Assembly: GCA_944472155.2 (NCBI GenBank)
Contig: OX235273.1
Span: forward strand, 102,074,582-102,138,581
Source of the DNA: Trichobilharzia szidati
Lineage: Eukaryota > Platyhelminthes > Trematoda > Strigeidida > Schistosomatidae
Length of the DNA stretch: 64,000 nt
Direction of reading: 5' to 3'
The position numbers and the translations under genes are program-made. Position 1 is the first letter of the stretch. Every line of letters starts with the position of its first letter. The notes beneath the pieces were generated by a model. It saw only the letters and a program-made list of their open reading frames with translations. It was not told the origin of the DNA and did not search any database. Positions 44,800-56,174 of the stretch are shown one piece after another.

Positions 44800-45975
44800 A
44801 AGTATGTCGGAAGCTGTCATGGAATGGACAACTGACAAATTTCTACACCTAGTTACCCATTAGTCGAAAACGAAACCTGATTCGATCTCTAGCAACTCGT
44901 ATTCGGCGCATATGTAGCCCTGATACTGTGGAGGATGAGTTAAATCCTTTGAGAAAAATCCTAGTAAAAATGGATTTCTACCATGTTTTATGGACAAGAA
45001 TATACAGTTAAATCCTATGAAATGTGACTTATCATCAGTAACCAAGAAAATACTGTACATGAGCTTGGAATTCAAAGGTAACTTAGCTTCCAATATCATG
45101 AAAAGAAGGATATCACAGTCCCTAAAATGAACTTTCCATGCTGCATGTTTGAGAATAGCCTTCACCAGTCGACCATTACTGTTCAATAACCTGTAGGACA
45201 AGATCCCGCTGTTGACCAAATCTGTGTGCGTCTATCCATTTACCTGGTCGTGTGGAGCTAGGTATATCGGTCGTTCGTCTCGATTTTTGTCCAAGAGGGT
45301 GCAAGAACACTATCTTGCATGGTTACGATGAGGTGGAAGTGGAGCGATAAGAAGCGTGATCATTGAACATCTTGTCGATAATGATCACCCTATCTCTATA
45401 GCCTCCGCCTTCAAAGTCATCTACAAGGCAAAGAGTAATTTACCAAAATCACTACGTGCCCAACTTATCTATATTGCTGAAGCTTTGGCTATCGAAACAG
45501 AAAAGCCATATCTCTGTATACAGAATATGTTCGTTCAATATCTCCAATTTCCATGACCTTAATCCCTCTATGCTAAAGTATGGTAATCCCTAATCATATT
45601 TTGGCTCTACCATTTTTTCGTTTTGTCTTTTCAATTTGTATGCTCTTCCTTTATTGCGTCAATTGTTACTATTACTGTTCTCACTTTGAACAATTGCCCC
45701 CAGTATTATTTCACTCGTTCCACTTGTCATTCTTAATCAATTCTGTTTTTCAATGTTAAATTCTATGTTATCAAATCTGACACAATGTTGCGCAATGTTT
45801 TTATTTAATTGGATTTGCATTTCGTACTATTATTATTATATGCATTCACACCTATGATTCAGTTCCCTCACTGGATATAACTTCTTAAAATAACCGTAAA
45901 TATACGATTGTACAGCTTGATAATAAATTCGTTGAAAAGAGTCTCTTCGCTGAATCACTTGTTTTGATTTTCTAA
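44800..45975 (+). mobile_element. Penelope-like element, 3' half (lineage A)
   Basis: Translated pieces in order: LIRSLATRIRRICSPDTVED (RT C-terminus), MSLEFKGNLASNIMKRRISQ, DKIPLLTKSVCVYPFTWSCG, ARYIGRSSRFLSKRVQEH (GIY-YIG), a stop, IIEHLVDNDHPISIASAFKV and the helix LIYIAEALAIETEKPYLCIQ ending at 45556. A tail of about 420 nt closes at the hammerhead-like motif. Frame is shifted two or three times. The minus-strand 119-codon frame is antisense shadow. Confidence 0.87.
45911..45954 (+). ncRNA. Decayed hammerhead-like motif at PLE terminus
   Basis: TACAGC (45911-45916) and GCTG (45949-45952) form helix I. TTGATAA occupies the core position: C3 to T with G8 to A, which keeps a possible 3-8 pair. 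GAAAAGAGTCTCTTC gives GAAA plus helix III AAGA/TCTT with a GTC loop. Helix II (TAAATTCGTT) is poor. Activity is doubtful, but the architecture is that of a type I hammerhead. Confidence 0.5.
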
Positions 45976-45979
45976 CAGT

Positions 45980-46500
45980 ACATCTACAAAACAAAGTTTA
46001 CGAGATAGGTTTAGTGTGATGACGAATTGTTTCTGAACGCATAATGGTGGTTTAAACTTCCTAATTGTCAGTTAGGGCTTTCACAAACTTTAGGATACCC
46101 TTCCTCAAACATGTTTCATAGATAGGCTTAGAAAATATGTAAACATCAATTTCATGTCCTGTCTCTATAACATGTCTCTCAATTAAGGAGCTAGGTCTCC
46201 TGTTCTCACCATTAATAGGTTCTGGGTATTCTATTTTCTTCTGAAGCCATTCAGGAATTTACTCTGAAGCCCTTACTTGCAGAGGTTAAATGAGTCCTTC
46301 CTATGTATATGCGTCTACATGTACATTCAAATTATTAAATACAGTGGGATATGACATCATTTTTCGCATGCTCTAAGGGCTTAGATGGATATATCGACTT
46401 CATATTCTCCGTTATTATGATCTTAGCTGCGTAAAAATTCTTTTTAACCACAGTGTTCAACCGTTGTCCATATATTATGGATTTCAAGTTTGACCATGAA
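45980..46500. other. Nothing recognised
   Basis: No frame or repeat relative identified. Confidence 0.35.
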
Positions 46501-46504
46501 CCAC

Positions 46505-46625
46505 TGAAAACTGGAAAGTACTGGACATATGTTTCACCATTGTTTGGAACTCTTCAGCAATAAGCACCCATGATCCCATCGGGAACTAAATCCAAGCCTT
46601 TCTGGTAACAAGGATGGCCTTTTGA
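46505..46625 (-). repeat. R4 tRNA-like repeat
   Basis: TTTGGAACTCTTCAGCAATA and CCCATCGGGAACTAAATCCA are the reverse of R4 body and box B region. Confidence 0.45.
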
Positions 46626-46629
46626 ACGT

Positions 46630-47050
46630 TCAGTCATTAAAACAGATGTTATTGTTATTATTTGAAAAGAGCGGATATTGAACAGTTTTAATAAAAAGAA
46701 TGTTTTACTATGCAAAAGAAATATGTGGAATTTGTAGAGAAACAAGACATGACTTTATTTCATTTTCCTGCATAGTTTTAAAGTTTCTCGTACATGTGCT
46801 ATTGTGAGTTTTGTTCCCATGAATAAATTATCAAAAAAGTGAATAACACTACAAGACATACATTCCACTGAAGTAAAAATCATTAGAAGAAGGAACATTT
46901 TGTGTGTTTGTGTTATATTAAATTTTTTCACCCGTAAGTCAAACAAGTCCTTGAAAGTATATTTGACTGTAAGGCAGGAATTTTATTTCAATGGATTGAT
47001 TATTTATTCTTTAGAATTTGCCTTTTATTTCATCAATATCACATAGGCTG
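46630..47050. other. AT-rich interval, nothing recognised
   Basis: Two 63-codon minus frames, no domain. Confidence 0.35.
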
Positions 47051-47054
47051 ATTA

Positions 47055-47430
47055 GCATTATTATTCCCCTAAGTTTCTAAGTGGAAGATAGGCCTTCGAC
47101 AGTAAACCTCAGTTGCATTTCGTTTACTGCAGTCGTCTTTTATCTGACTTCACGATTGTCCATACACTATTATACCTAGTCACGCGACCTTCTCTATGTC
47201 GTCCCCGTACATACACACACACACACTTATTCCTTTGTTTCCCATTGTGGTTTCACTCGAGCATCTGCCTGGTGCGTGACGTTACTCAGAGGTCTCCTCA
47301 GCGTCTGGTGGATCTATCTTCTCTTTCTGTGGCATATTTGCGGGGTAGTAAATTCTTGGTTGATCAGTTGCATTGTGTTCCTTGTAGTGAATTCTTTCTA
47401 GGCGTCTAAGCATTTTTGAATTGTTGATAT
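47055..47430 (-). mobile_element. RTE retrotransposon 3' end fragment
   Basis: The plus strand starts with the complement of the RTE tail and terminus (ATTATTATTCCCCTAAG, then GATAGGCCTTCGACAGTAAA). It continues with TTTCACTCGAGCATCTGCCT, GTCTCCTCAGCGTCTGGTGG and GTGGCATATTTGCGGGGTAG, in the same order as 7750-8080. A CA array (47211-47226) lies inside. Confidence 0.75.
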
Positions 47431-47675
47431 TAAGCTCATTATAGGAAGCTTTAAATTTCTTTGTGTACTCTTCTTTTCTATAGAGTTATTCAATAATGAC
47501 ATGAACTGTTCAGTGGCATGCATGGAATTTTGTATCACTAAACTGTTGTGACATATGTATGTGTATAAATGAATTCGCGTTGTTTAATCATTTCATGATT
47601 ATATTGCCTTCTTTGTATTCATTTCTTTTGATATGTTGATGTACCAGAATTTGGAATCTATCCCACTGAGTGAAA

Positions 47676-47862
47676 TATATTTTTTTGATTATAGCTTGAT
47701 TCCACACCGTATTTTTGGTACAAGTATGGAATTTTCAGCATGTGTTATCGGTAGCCCAAATTTTGAAGGCCGATCATTGTATTCAGGTGTGCGTCGGCGG
47801 GGGGTGGAACACCGGACCATGTGCATGGTCAGCGAGAGTCATAATCACTGTGCCACCGGCGC
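47676..47862 (-). mobile_element. tRNA-derived SINE, family S2
   Basis: On the minus strand: GGTGGCACAGTGATTATGAC (box A region), CCGGTGTTCCACCCC (eroded box B), TTTGGGCTACCGATAACAC, AAATACGGTGTGG and AAGCTATAATCAAAAAAATA. Full length but more diverged than the copies at 11.7 and 51.2 kb. Confidence 0.82.
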
Positions 47863-47869
47863 ACACCAT

Positions 47870-49430
47870 CCATTCTCCTTTATTGTTCACCATTATTCTT
47901 CCCTGGACTTCTCAAAAAAGACTTTGGCATATCACGTAGAACATTAAAGGTTGTAAGTAGGGTTAACTGATATTATTGTCAAAAGGCACTTCAATTCTTG
48001 CAATCAGCTGGCTAAAGTTATCTTGACTGATACTGGACACCCTCTTGACTCTCAAATTTATTCTTGTATCTCTTCGGGTAAAATGAAAGGAAACTTCATA
48101 AACATCTACACTAGTACAGCCACTAAATATAAAAATTCTACCATACCATATTTAGCACGGGTTTTTGTGAAAAAGCAGTCAGATGTCAGATAAGGACTTA
48201 TAAACTTTTTAAATCAGTAATCTGAACTGCAAAGTATAATCAAAGATTAATTTTAAATGTATTATCTATGATACTATCTACTTATACTTCATTATGTTTC
48301 CACCAACATTCAGTTTATAGTGGTTTCATTATTAATATTATTATTACTAATTTAAATTTTATGTATATATATATTGTTGCAATATGTATAAAAACGCTGA
48401 AAATTCCACTCTATATAATTATTATTGTTTGTAAGAAAGTGATTATTATAATTATTATTGAAGTATTTGGAATATTTACGTGTGCCGATAAAAGCTTATG
48501 TAGTTTTTAAGCAGCTGACGGAAAACAAATGTCCGCGTCTTTGCTACATTCAAACCAAACTGTTACTGTTTTACTGGTTGACGGTGGAAAGTGATATGGA
48601 AATTTGAGTAGCGGTTGAATTTGAGCCAGATGTCTTCGAATGAATAGCTGGCTGCTCTGTTAGCTCACTTACAAAACCCATTTACTAACTAAGGTCACGG
48701 TTTCTCTGAAATTATCACCATTATAATCAATACGAAGTGGTCTAACTGCTGTTATATACGTCCACACTTTGATTATCAGTATTTTTATTATTATCATTAT
48801 TACTCCTACCCCACTTATTCTTCAAGGAAGATTCTAAATATAACCTTAATTTATTTGTGATTTTCTTGTGGCCATGGAGATGTTTGGATATAAAAATAGT
48901 AAACTAGTATTAGTTTCATCCTAAATTATTTATGTGTTACGTAAGGGCGATATATTACACTGACTTTACATTGGTCTTTATATATAAGTGTATTTGTTAC
49001 ATATGAAGGATTAACACTGTGGCGTATGGACTATTTTATGTCTGCATAGAGTGGCATAGAGTTTTTCCAAAACTATTGCATCTTGTGATTTAGTTATTCT
49101 TAAATTTATAAATACTGAGAACAATAGATAAAGGTTTATTAATTATTCGGAAAAATTAGACTAAAATAATCTTATACTCAAACATCAGCTATAATTCCTT
49201 ACTGTATTATAAAAATAATTTATGATATAATTGTAATCTGCTTATACTGCTCAATATATGTGCGCTTAGACTAAAACATTTCTAGTTCCACTGTCGATTT
49301 CGTCACTAACTGACATAACTCAGGAATTCACAGAGAACCAAAAAGAACTGAATAATTGGTTCGTTCAAGTTTGTTGCTGTTCAACAGTGCGTCTCTGGAG
49401 TAGAACCAAGGATACTCAGGTTACGACTGA
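47870..49430. other. AT-rich interval, nothing recognised
   Basis: Short AT runs. The 80-codon frame at 48268-48510 is I-rich low-complexity translation. Confidence 0.4.
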
Positions 49431-49434
49431 CCAT

Positions 49435-49570
49435 TCTGTTACTGGGTTACGCACGCTTTTTTATAACCTGAATTTCTTGAGTTCAATCTTCGGTAAAGTT
49501 ATGAGTGTACATTGCTTGTAACAGAAGAAATGCTTGGAAAATTCCTCTTAAATGATCTAATTAAGATGTT
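49435..49570 (+). repeat. R4 tRNA-like repeat, diverged
   Basis: TAACCTGAATTTCTTGAGTT, CAATCTTCGG (box B-like) and AACAGAAGAAATGCTTGGAA follow R4 spacing. Confidence 0.35.
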
Positions 49571-49744
49571 TATGGTCATTCCCTCGTTTCAACTATTTTG
49601 TAATTAGCATTCGTTTTCCATCCAGACGGTGTATCATTCTTCAGACATTTGCATATCATATATTGACTTGATCCTTGTCATTTGTCATCGCCTCTATTTA
49701 TTCTCTGGTTTCAGCACTTTTATTTGTGGTTGTGTTATACATTG

Positions 49745-50060
49745 ATAATGTGCTGTTTTATGGTGTGATTTTGTTTGAGTCAATCAAAGTCATTTCGACA
49801 TTGGACTGTTTGCAGGAATTGTTGGTGTGTAATTCTTGTGGACAGAGTTTTAAACCCACCGTGTTGGGAAAATTCCATTTGATTCTTAGGTAAATCCTTC
49901 ATTTGAACGTTCTGTTGATTGCGTTACGTCACTGTCGGGGAAATTATGAGTTTTTGAAGTCAATATTGTTGGTTATAGCCACATAGATGTACCGATGAAT
50001 GATCGTTGTTTTGCTGTCTTTGGAACACTTTGTGACTGTGCGCGTCTCAAGGACTCAGAG
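49745..50060 (+). repeat. Dispersed repeat R6
   Basis: GTGATTTTGTTTGAGTCAAT, TAATTCTTGTGGACAGAGTT, GATTCTTAGGTA and CGTTGTTTTGCTGTCTTTGG match the copy at 16515-16900 in order. Confidence 0.55.
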
Positions 50061-50064
50061 GTCG

Positions 50065-50645
50065 GCTGCTTGCTTTTAGAGCACAAACTAGTTGGCTTTG
50101 ATCGTTAAACTGCTGAAGAATACCAAAATAAGATGTTACAGCATTTCATTGATTCTGTAAGTCGTATCCTTTCGTGACAAAATGTACACTGCAACCGAAT
50201 AAGTCATGGGAATATTGCACTTAGCCAAATAATTGTTGACTATTAAATTTCTTGTCTGTGGTGTGCATATGAATAATGTCTGAGCGTTAAACATATCTTC
50301 AGAAATAATTTATTCTGCTGACTGTAAACTTTTGTAGTTCCGAAAATTGTTAACTTTGTCAATTTTCTGCACTGGTGTTCATTCTATTCAGATTGTATTT
50401 GTAATTTTTTCGAACAATTTAAAGTCATATATCTGAAGTTCTTCCGATTTCTCTTACTGTCGGTAACTATTGGTAATATCAAGACTTTTGCACAGTTTCA
50501 TATATCACAATGAATAGTTCCATGCAAGTTATTTTTCAAACAATTAGTTTCTAGGGATTTGAATTATTTCAGTTTTGATCACTGCTTGACGTCAGTTGGA
50601 ACAGTAATAAAAATTAAAGAACACTGAAGAAATCCTTCGCCTTAT
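50065..50645. other. AT-rich interval, nothing recognised
   Basis: No frame or repeat relative identified. Confidence 0.4.
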
Positions 50646-50649
50646 TAAA

Positions 50650-50990
50650 GATCTCTTCAGTAGTACGCTTGCACTATCCCATGGAGGATTGAATCCAAGA
50701 CCTTCAGATTAAGAGACTCAGCTTGTTGATCATCCAGCTTCATTGGCCGGAATACAATGGCAAGTTCATGAATTCATGACTTTCAGCGTGACTGCTAGAC
50801 AATGTCATCATCGAGTATTTGTCCTCACACACCTGACCCGGTGGGCCCCACTGATCCCGACTCTCACTAGAACTCCAGGAAACTTCATCAGATTAATTTT
50901 TGAAGAGTTAGTTTGCCGGCAGGTAATGTTAAAATCAATTTCATTCACTGATGTGTTGTGTAGTCGAACATTAAACTGTCGCGTTGTTAC
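50650..50990 (-). repeat. R4/R5 repeat copy
   Basis: GAGGATTGAATCCAAGACCT is the reverse R4 box B. CGAGTATTTGTCCTCACACA is the reverse of the R5 hallmark (GAGGACAAATACTCG), and GGTGGGCCCCACTGATCCCG follows. The 84- and 67-codon frames are incidental. Confidence 0.55.
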
Positions 50991-51229
50991 TAAATGAAGT
51001 CTCGAAAACAAAACATTTCAAATGATTGATTCGACTGTCGGTATCATGAGAAGCCATTTTTTCATCCTAATAGTTAGTCGTTTTTTACAAACACAGAAAT
51101 ACACAAACACACAGACACAAACAAGTCAGACAGGAGTAAAAAGGATCAAATTGATATGCAACTCTAAAAGATTCCTGGGGAACAGAAGCTGAAGTGAAAA
51201 ACAGGTATTTATGACTTTACACGTAATGT

Positions 51230-51421
51230 GCGTCGGTGGCACAGTGGTTAGGACTCTCGCCGACCATGCACATGGTCTGGGGTTCGATCCCCTACCGACG
51301 CACACCTGATATCTATGGTTGGCCTGCCAAATTTGGGCTACCGATATCACATGCTGAAAATTCCATACCTGTACCAAAAAATACGGTGGGAAATCAAGCT
51401 GTAATCAAAATAATAAATCAA
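51230..51421 (+). mobile_element. tRNA-derived SINE, family S2, best preserved
   Basis: The first 72 nt (51230-51301) look like a tRNA: a perfect 7-bp acceptor-like stem GCGTCGG/CCGACGC, box A GGCACAGTGG and box B GGTTCGATCCC. The middle instead folds as GACCATG/CATGGTC with a 2-nt loop, which leaves no proper anticodon arm. The tRNA-unrelated body (TTTGGGCTACCGATATCACA, AAAATACGGTGGG) and an AAAATAATAAATCAAAA tail follow. A tRNA-Gly-like origin is possible from the head sequence but not proven. Confidence 0.88.
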
Positions 51422-51424
51422 AAT

Positions 51425-52085
51425 ATATAATGACGAATAAGTTGAGCAATTTGTTAATAACTTACTTCATCTGCTTCTCAATTTCAGAATGGAAAAACAT
51501 ACTACTAACAAAAAATTTTATCAAAACTATCTATCAAAATGTTTATTTTCTGTTTTTGTAGCCTGATAACTTACTGTTCAATTGACTGGAAAATTCAAGT
51601 GTATTAGTTGGCTAGAAAAAGTTGGGGAAAAGAAAATCGTCTATTGAGAATACTATTAGTTTTTTATCGTATAAATTAACAAAAACTTGAATTTCACTCA
51701 TACAGAAGGTGAGATAATAACTCAGTGATAAGTGTTCATAATTTACGTCAAGAGTATTGATGAAAAGTATTAAATTCTTCTACCCAAGTCGAGAAAAACA
51801 ATACAGATTTTCATAAAACTATGTCTAGAAGATAATGCACTTCAAAACTGTCTGAATTAACATCATAGATAAATAGAGGAGAGAGAGGAGGAGGAGAAGT
51901 CTGTTGCAAAAAGCAATATACCCCTTTTACCATCCTATATAGACATATATCACATATATGAGTTGTATAATTGAGCATTCATCTGACAGTAATAAGCGCT
52001 AAAAGATGGTGTTATATTCAACATAAAAACGATTCCTAACAAATGTTTCAAGTATCGGTTTGTAGGGATTTCACTAGTTTCAAGT
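51425..52085. other. AT-rich interval
   Basis: A GA-rich run (AGGAGAGAGAGGAGGAGGAG, about 51877-51896) lies here; otherwise nothing recognised. Confidence 0.4.
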
Positions 52086-52089
52086 ATGA

Positions 52090-52230
52090 TGTTGGGATGA
52101 TATCAGTTAGAGAACCAAAGAGTACAGAACAGATATTCTTTCCCAGCATGAAACTTTTCAGCAGTACACATTCATGATCGAGCCCATAATCTACTGTATA
52201 CATGGTGACCTCACTGACTATTTAGCTACT
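52090..52230 (-). repeat. R4 tRNA-like repeat
   Basis: GATGATATCAGTTAGAGAAC, CCCAGCATGAAACTTTTCAG and ATTCATGATCGAGCCCATAA are reverse R4 segments. Confidence 0.45.
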
Positions 52231-52257
52231 GGGAAGGAGTCCAATGACCAATGAATT

Positions 52258-52645
52258 CTAACTTCTTGGTATTAGATGGTTGGAAGCATCCGGCAGGAAG
52301 CATTAGAACTAGGTTTCGTGATAGTTGGCGCTCACCAGTTAGCAAGGTGTATCTGAAACCTCGAAGGAACTCATGTCCCTCCTGGGATTTGCAGTCGCGT
52401 CACCCAGTGCTGCAGTCAAAGACGTCACGACTGAGCTATTTAGCCTCGCGACTGGATATTTTTGATTGGACACTAGTAACTAGTTTAATGCGGCTAGTCC
52501 TTTCTATTTTTTGTTGCATACTAAATTCTATCAGTCAGGTTTGCCATGTGGCCACTATTCTAGTTGGTTCGCCATCACGGTGCACTGTGAATTTTTGGTA
52601 TTAGATGGTTGGAGGCGATCGGCAGGAAGCCCTGGAATTATGTTT
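52258..52645 (-). mobile_element. Smα tandem dimer, 5'-truncated
   Basis: Two minus-strand units joined head to tail. The upstream unit covers 52645-52455 (from the hammerhead 3' arm through the body to CCAATCAAAAATATCC). The downstream unit starts at GTCGCGAGGCTAAATAGCTC (about 52452) and runs through the head and a degraded hammerhead to CCATCTAATACCAAGAAG (52258). All orientations agree, so this copy lacks the inversion seen at 21.1 and 32.4 kb. Confidence 0.85.
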
Positions 52646-52649
52646 CTTT

Positions 52650-53420
52650 TCCAACCTAATCTTATGTCAGCTAATATTGCCCATCAAAGAAGGCGATGGC
52701 GAGACATGCGTAACACATGTCCTGAAAATCTCAAACGATGTAATTTTACAACCTCGTCAATTGATTTTCCCTCCTTACTTAACACTTTACCCCTAACCTG
52801 AATATCACTCGCCCTACTGCATTATTATTAGAAGAAAGATAAGTAGACCTAATAAACAAGACAGAAAATAACACAATGTTGTAATGACTGAACCCACGTA
52901 TTTTTGCCTATAAGCAGGCATCATCTGTATAGATGACCAAACTTCCGCAAGTGACTCAGTCCCATAGCTCCCCAATGGTGGCAAAACGGCAAAAGATAAT
53001 CTGTGATACTATTTAGTGATCATAACACATCAAAAACGCGAAATTACCTGAAGAAATCATCAGTTACAAAATAAGTAATATACGGGAAAATTAGTTAAAT
53101 AAAAGGCGGCTGTAGGAAATACCCGAGAATTAAATAGAATATCCCAAACAAGTTGATATGAAAACACTGTTAGCAAGAATCAAACACAGCAAACAGGTTT
53201 CCAGCTGGCAGTCAAAGGTCTCATAGTCCTCCAAGCACAGTCTTGAATTTATTCAAACAAAATCGAAATCGTTAAAGATCACGTTATTATTAAAAGTCCA
53301 CAAGCACTCAATAATGGGAAGCCGTGACTAGTAAGGTACAGCAGGTTGAAGGTGAGGCAGTAAATCACCGAAGAACACTTTGCGAAGTGGTCGCGCTATG
53401 TCGTGAATCGGAAGGAGTTA
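52650..53420. other. Nothing firmly recognised
   Basis: A short reverse R6-like segment (TTATTCAAACAAAATCGAAA at about 53251-53270) is the only match found. Confidence 0.35.
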
Positions 53421-53424
53421 AAAT

Positions 53425-53612
53425 TCAGGGGCTGGCCATTGGATCAAGTCGTAATACGACTCCAGCCTTGTAACCAGAAGGTCGTGGGTTTGAACGCTGG
53501 TGGTGGGTGCGTACTGTTGAAGAGTCCAAAACTAGTATGAAACAGCTGTCCAGTACTCCCTGCAAGTTTTTTAGTGGTTCTCTAACTGATGTCAGCTCAT
53601 GATGAGACCCTC
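53425..53612 (+). repeat. R4 tRNA-like repeat, well preserved
   Basis: GGCCATTGGATCAAGTCGTA, AGAAGGTCGTGGGTTTGAAC (box B), GTATGAAACAGCTGTCCAGT and GGTTCTCTAACTGATGTCAG show the family order clearly. Confidence 0.65.
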
Positions 53613-53614
53613 CA

Positions 53615-54140
53615 ACCAAGAAATTGGAAAAATTTAGGATACGAATCAACCACAAACAAAGATGAATAATACGAATTAAACCAAAATAAAATATGCACGC
53701 TTGTAGCAACAATACATACGTAAACGGAAAAAGGTAGGCAATAGTTACACAACTAGGTGGAATATTGAAATGAGTATCAATTCTGTAAATGGATTATTGA
53801 CGATCAGTTATTCCGCAACCATGATTTCTATTCAACGCTCAAGATAGAAATAGGGACTGTATATACATCTTTTATACACTAATGTTTGACTTGAATTCAC
53901 TGATGACCACAGCCTCTGTTGTCTTTAGGAGTTTTGAACGAGGAATTCTATAGATGATCCAAAAATCATTGTCAGGGTTGGTTGGGCAATATTATGTATG
54001 ATATTATATGTTTTATTGCTCAGTACTGATGTAGGATTATAATCACAAACATTTTGTGCATTTCACATTATTTATTATTATTATTATTTTAGCTACTCAC
54101 TCCTTTCGTTCTAATTTCCACGCCGAATGCGGATTCTTTA
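53615..54140. other. AT-rich interval
   Basis: TTA microsatellite at 54068-54088; nothing else recognised. Confidence 0.4.
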
Positions 54141-54151
54141 AAAATAATGCT

Positions 54152-54190
54152 AAACAGTTTGATGATAAATTCACTGAAAAGAGCCTTTAA
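54152..54190 (+). repeat. Solo PLE terminal motif
   Basis: AACAG, TTTGATGATAAATTC and ACTGAAAAGAGCC follow the PLE terminus, with TGATGA of the hammerhead core kept. No PLE coding sequence is adjacent. Confidence 0.45.
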
Positions 54191-54194
54191 TAGA

Positions 54195-55890
54195 TGGTAG
54201 ATGTTGAAGTTTACGCAAGATACGTGGCGTATAAACGCAAGTTTCTGTTCTGTAACTGCTAGAGTAATTGTTGTACCGAAACTACAGACAAGCTGAAATA
54301 CCCATCTGATCTTCCACAATATGAGATATATTTCGAGACCAGAAACGTTGAATGGTAGTAATCATTACTTAACTAGCTGAAGAAGGAATGAGCAAATGTA
54401 ACCAAACGGCGAGCCAAATGGCTAGCAGGCTTGACCGCGAACCTGCAGCTCTGTAACGACCATAATCGACCTTATTGGTCTGAAGACAAGAAGCCAATTA
54501 GTGCGTTCAACTATAGAGCTAACCAGAGCTAGACACAGTCGGAAAATGTCCTGACGACAGTAAAAAGACAGTTATTTTCGGTAAAGTTTTGAGCACTATT
54601 CAGCAACAACAACAATATATATTGAAACACGATATCACCTCGATAATGCTGTTAGGCACTGAAAATCGAGAAGAATATTCCCGACAAAGTGAAATCAGTT
54701 CTCTGTAAGTAAGAATCAATCACTAAATAATTCCTGTAGACATTCCAAGGTTAAATTCCCCACGACAAACCTTGACTTCATTCAAACAAAATCACAATGG
54801 TAAAATGGCACACAATATCGACACCATCACACAACCTCACTGAGAAACACTTGAATTAGGGACGAAACAGGAACAGATGCAAATAATGAGGACTACATCA
54901 ACAGATCATATTCAAACGTCAGAACAATGATATACAGAGTAGGGGAAAGGAGGAGAATAGTTACACAATTCGTTGAAATGTCCATTTAAGTAACCATATT
55001 TGTAGATATATCGTTCAAAAGGGATTTTCAGAACAATTATTTCCGAACACAGGCTAAACAACTAGACATGAACAATGAAGATTAGCATCCAAGTTTGACT
55101 CAAGGATACTGTGACTTTATAATTTTTGCAAATTATTTACCAAATCAAACTCTTTTTATTCCAATTCATTTGAAATATTTGAAGAAATAAAAGAGACAGC
55201 GAGTGGTTTTCTTTCCAGTGTGAACACAACTCATTTAAACTATTCATTATATCAAGATGGTTGTGTTTTATCACTAATGATCTGCTTTATAGTTTTTGGT
55301 TATTTTATTTTTGGAGAGTCATTGAATTAATTGTATGCGCCATTATTCGTCTGTAAAAACTACAGGGAATCAAATGATACAATAGGCGTTTATCATCCGT
55401 TTGTTTTCAGTTCATGAACAGAAAATAACATGAAGTTATAACGAACGCATCCAATACACTCAATATACATCTGTTCAAATAATTTTTTTAAAGAAACTTT
55501 AGATAATATTATTGAATTCACAGGGGATTACATCAGTATTAAAAGGAATGTTGTTCTTCAAGGGTGATGACATCTTTTTTTCGACGTCATAAAATATATC
55601 AATAATTCATAAAGGTTTATAAACAAATTCCTTGAATTGCATAACATTGTGTAATGATAAAGCAACAGAAAATGACGTCATTCTGTTTTGAAGGATCTTA
55701 GCTTATGTCATTATAAATTCCTACACGCTACAAAGTAGAAAACGTCAGTGGGAGAGAAAACACACAACCTAAGGAAAATATAAACATTTTCTGTTTATAA
55801 GGTTACACAGCAATTCGAAAAAAATTATAATTTATAGATTGATCAGCTGATGGCTGAAGTCATCATATTTCTATAATTTTTCCATCTACA
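54195..55890. other. Mostly unrecognised interval
   Basis: 54770-54800 has a reverse R6-like piece (TTCATTCAAACAAAATCACA). A GC-richer stretch near 54400-54540 (GGCGAGCCAAATGGCTAGCA and further) matches no family found here. Confidence 0.35.
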
Positions 55891-55894
55891 GTAG

Positions 55895-56100
55895 TCAGAA
55901 CTAAAATGCATTCATCAAATGGAGTGAGTGATGAATCACCTTCTCTTTGTGTATGCATAAGTTTGGTTGCGAGCGTTTGATAGCAATCGCATCGGTAAAT
56001 TGTAGCAAATTTGATATCCTCCGAATACAGAGTACTCTTGTGGTTCTAGAGATCTTGACAAAATGGCCTATATCTTTGGAGGTGCCCGAGAATTGCACTT
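55895..56100 (-). pseudogene. PLE C-terminal fragment (lineage B type)
   Basis: The 65-codon minus frame ends IRRISNLLQFTDAIAIKRSQ followed by PNLCIHKEKVI. This fits the helix that closes PLE proteins (LL.I.EA.AI....P.LCIQ), as in the copies at 26.5 and 45.5 kb. The nuclease itself is not visible upstream, so this is a short relic. Confidence 0.6.
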
Positions 56101-56174
56101 TGTAAATTATCCGGTTACGGGATTTGGGGGATTTTGGATTAATTACAGTTATTAGAATTTCGACAAAAACTGAG

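Noticed and set aside
44860..45219. 119-codon minus-strand frame
   Set aside because: Antisense to PLE coding sequence that reads correctly on the plus strand.
47211..47226. CA array as a possible regulatory element
   Set aside because: Short perfect microsatellite inside an RTE fragment; no reason to assign a function.
51230..51301. Functional tRNA gene
   Set aside because: Good acceptor-like stem and promoter boxes, but no normal anticodon arm; the sequence continues into a SINE body with an A-rich tail and recurs at two other sites.
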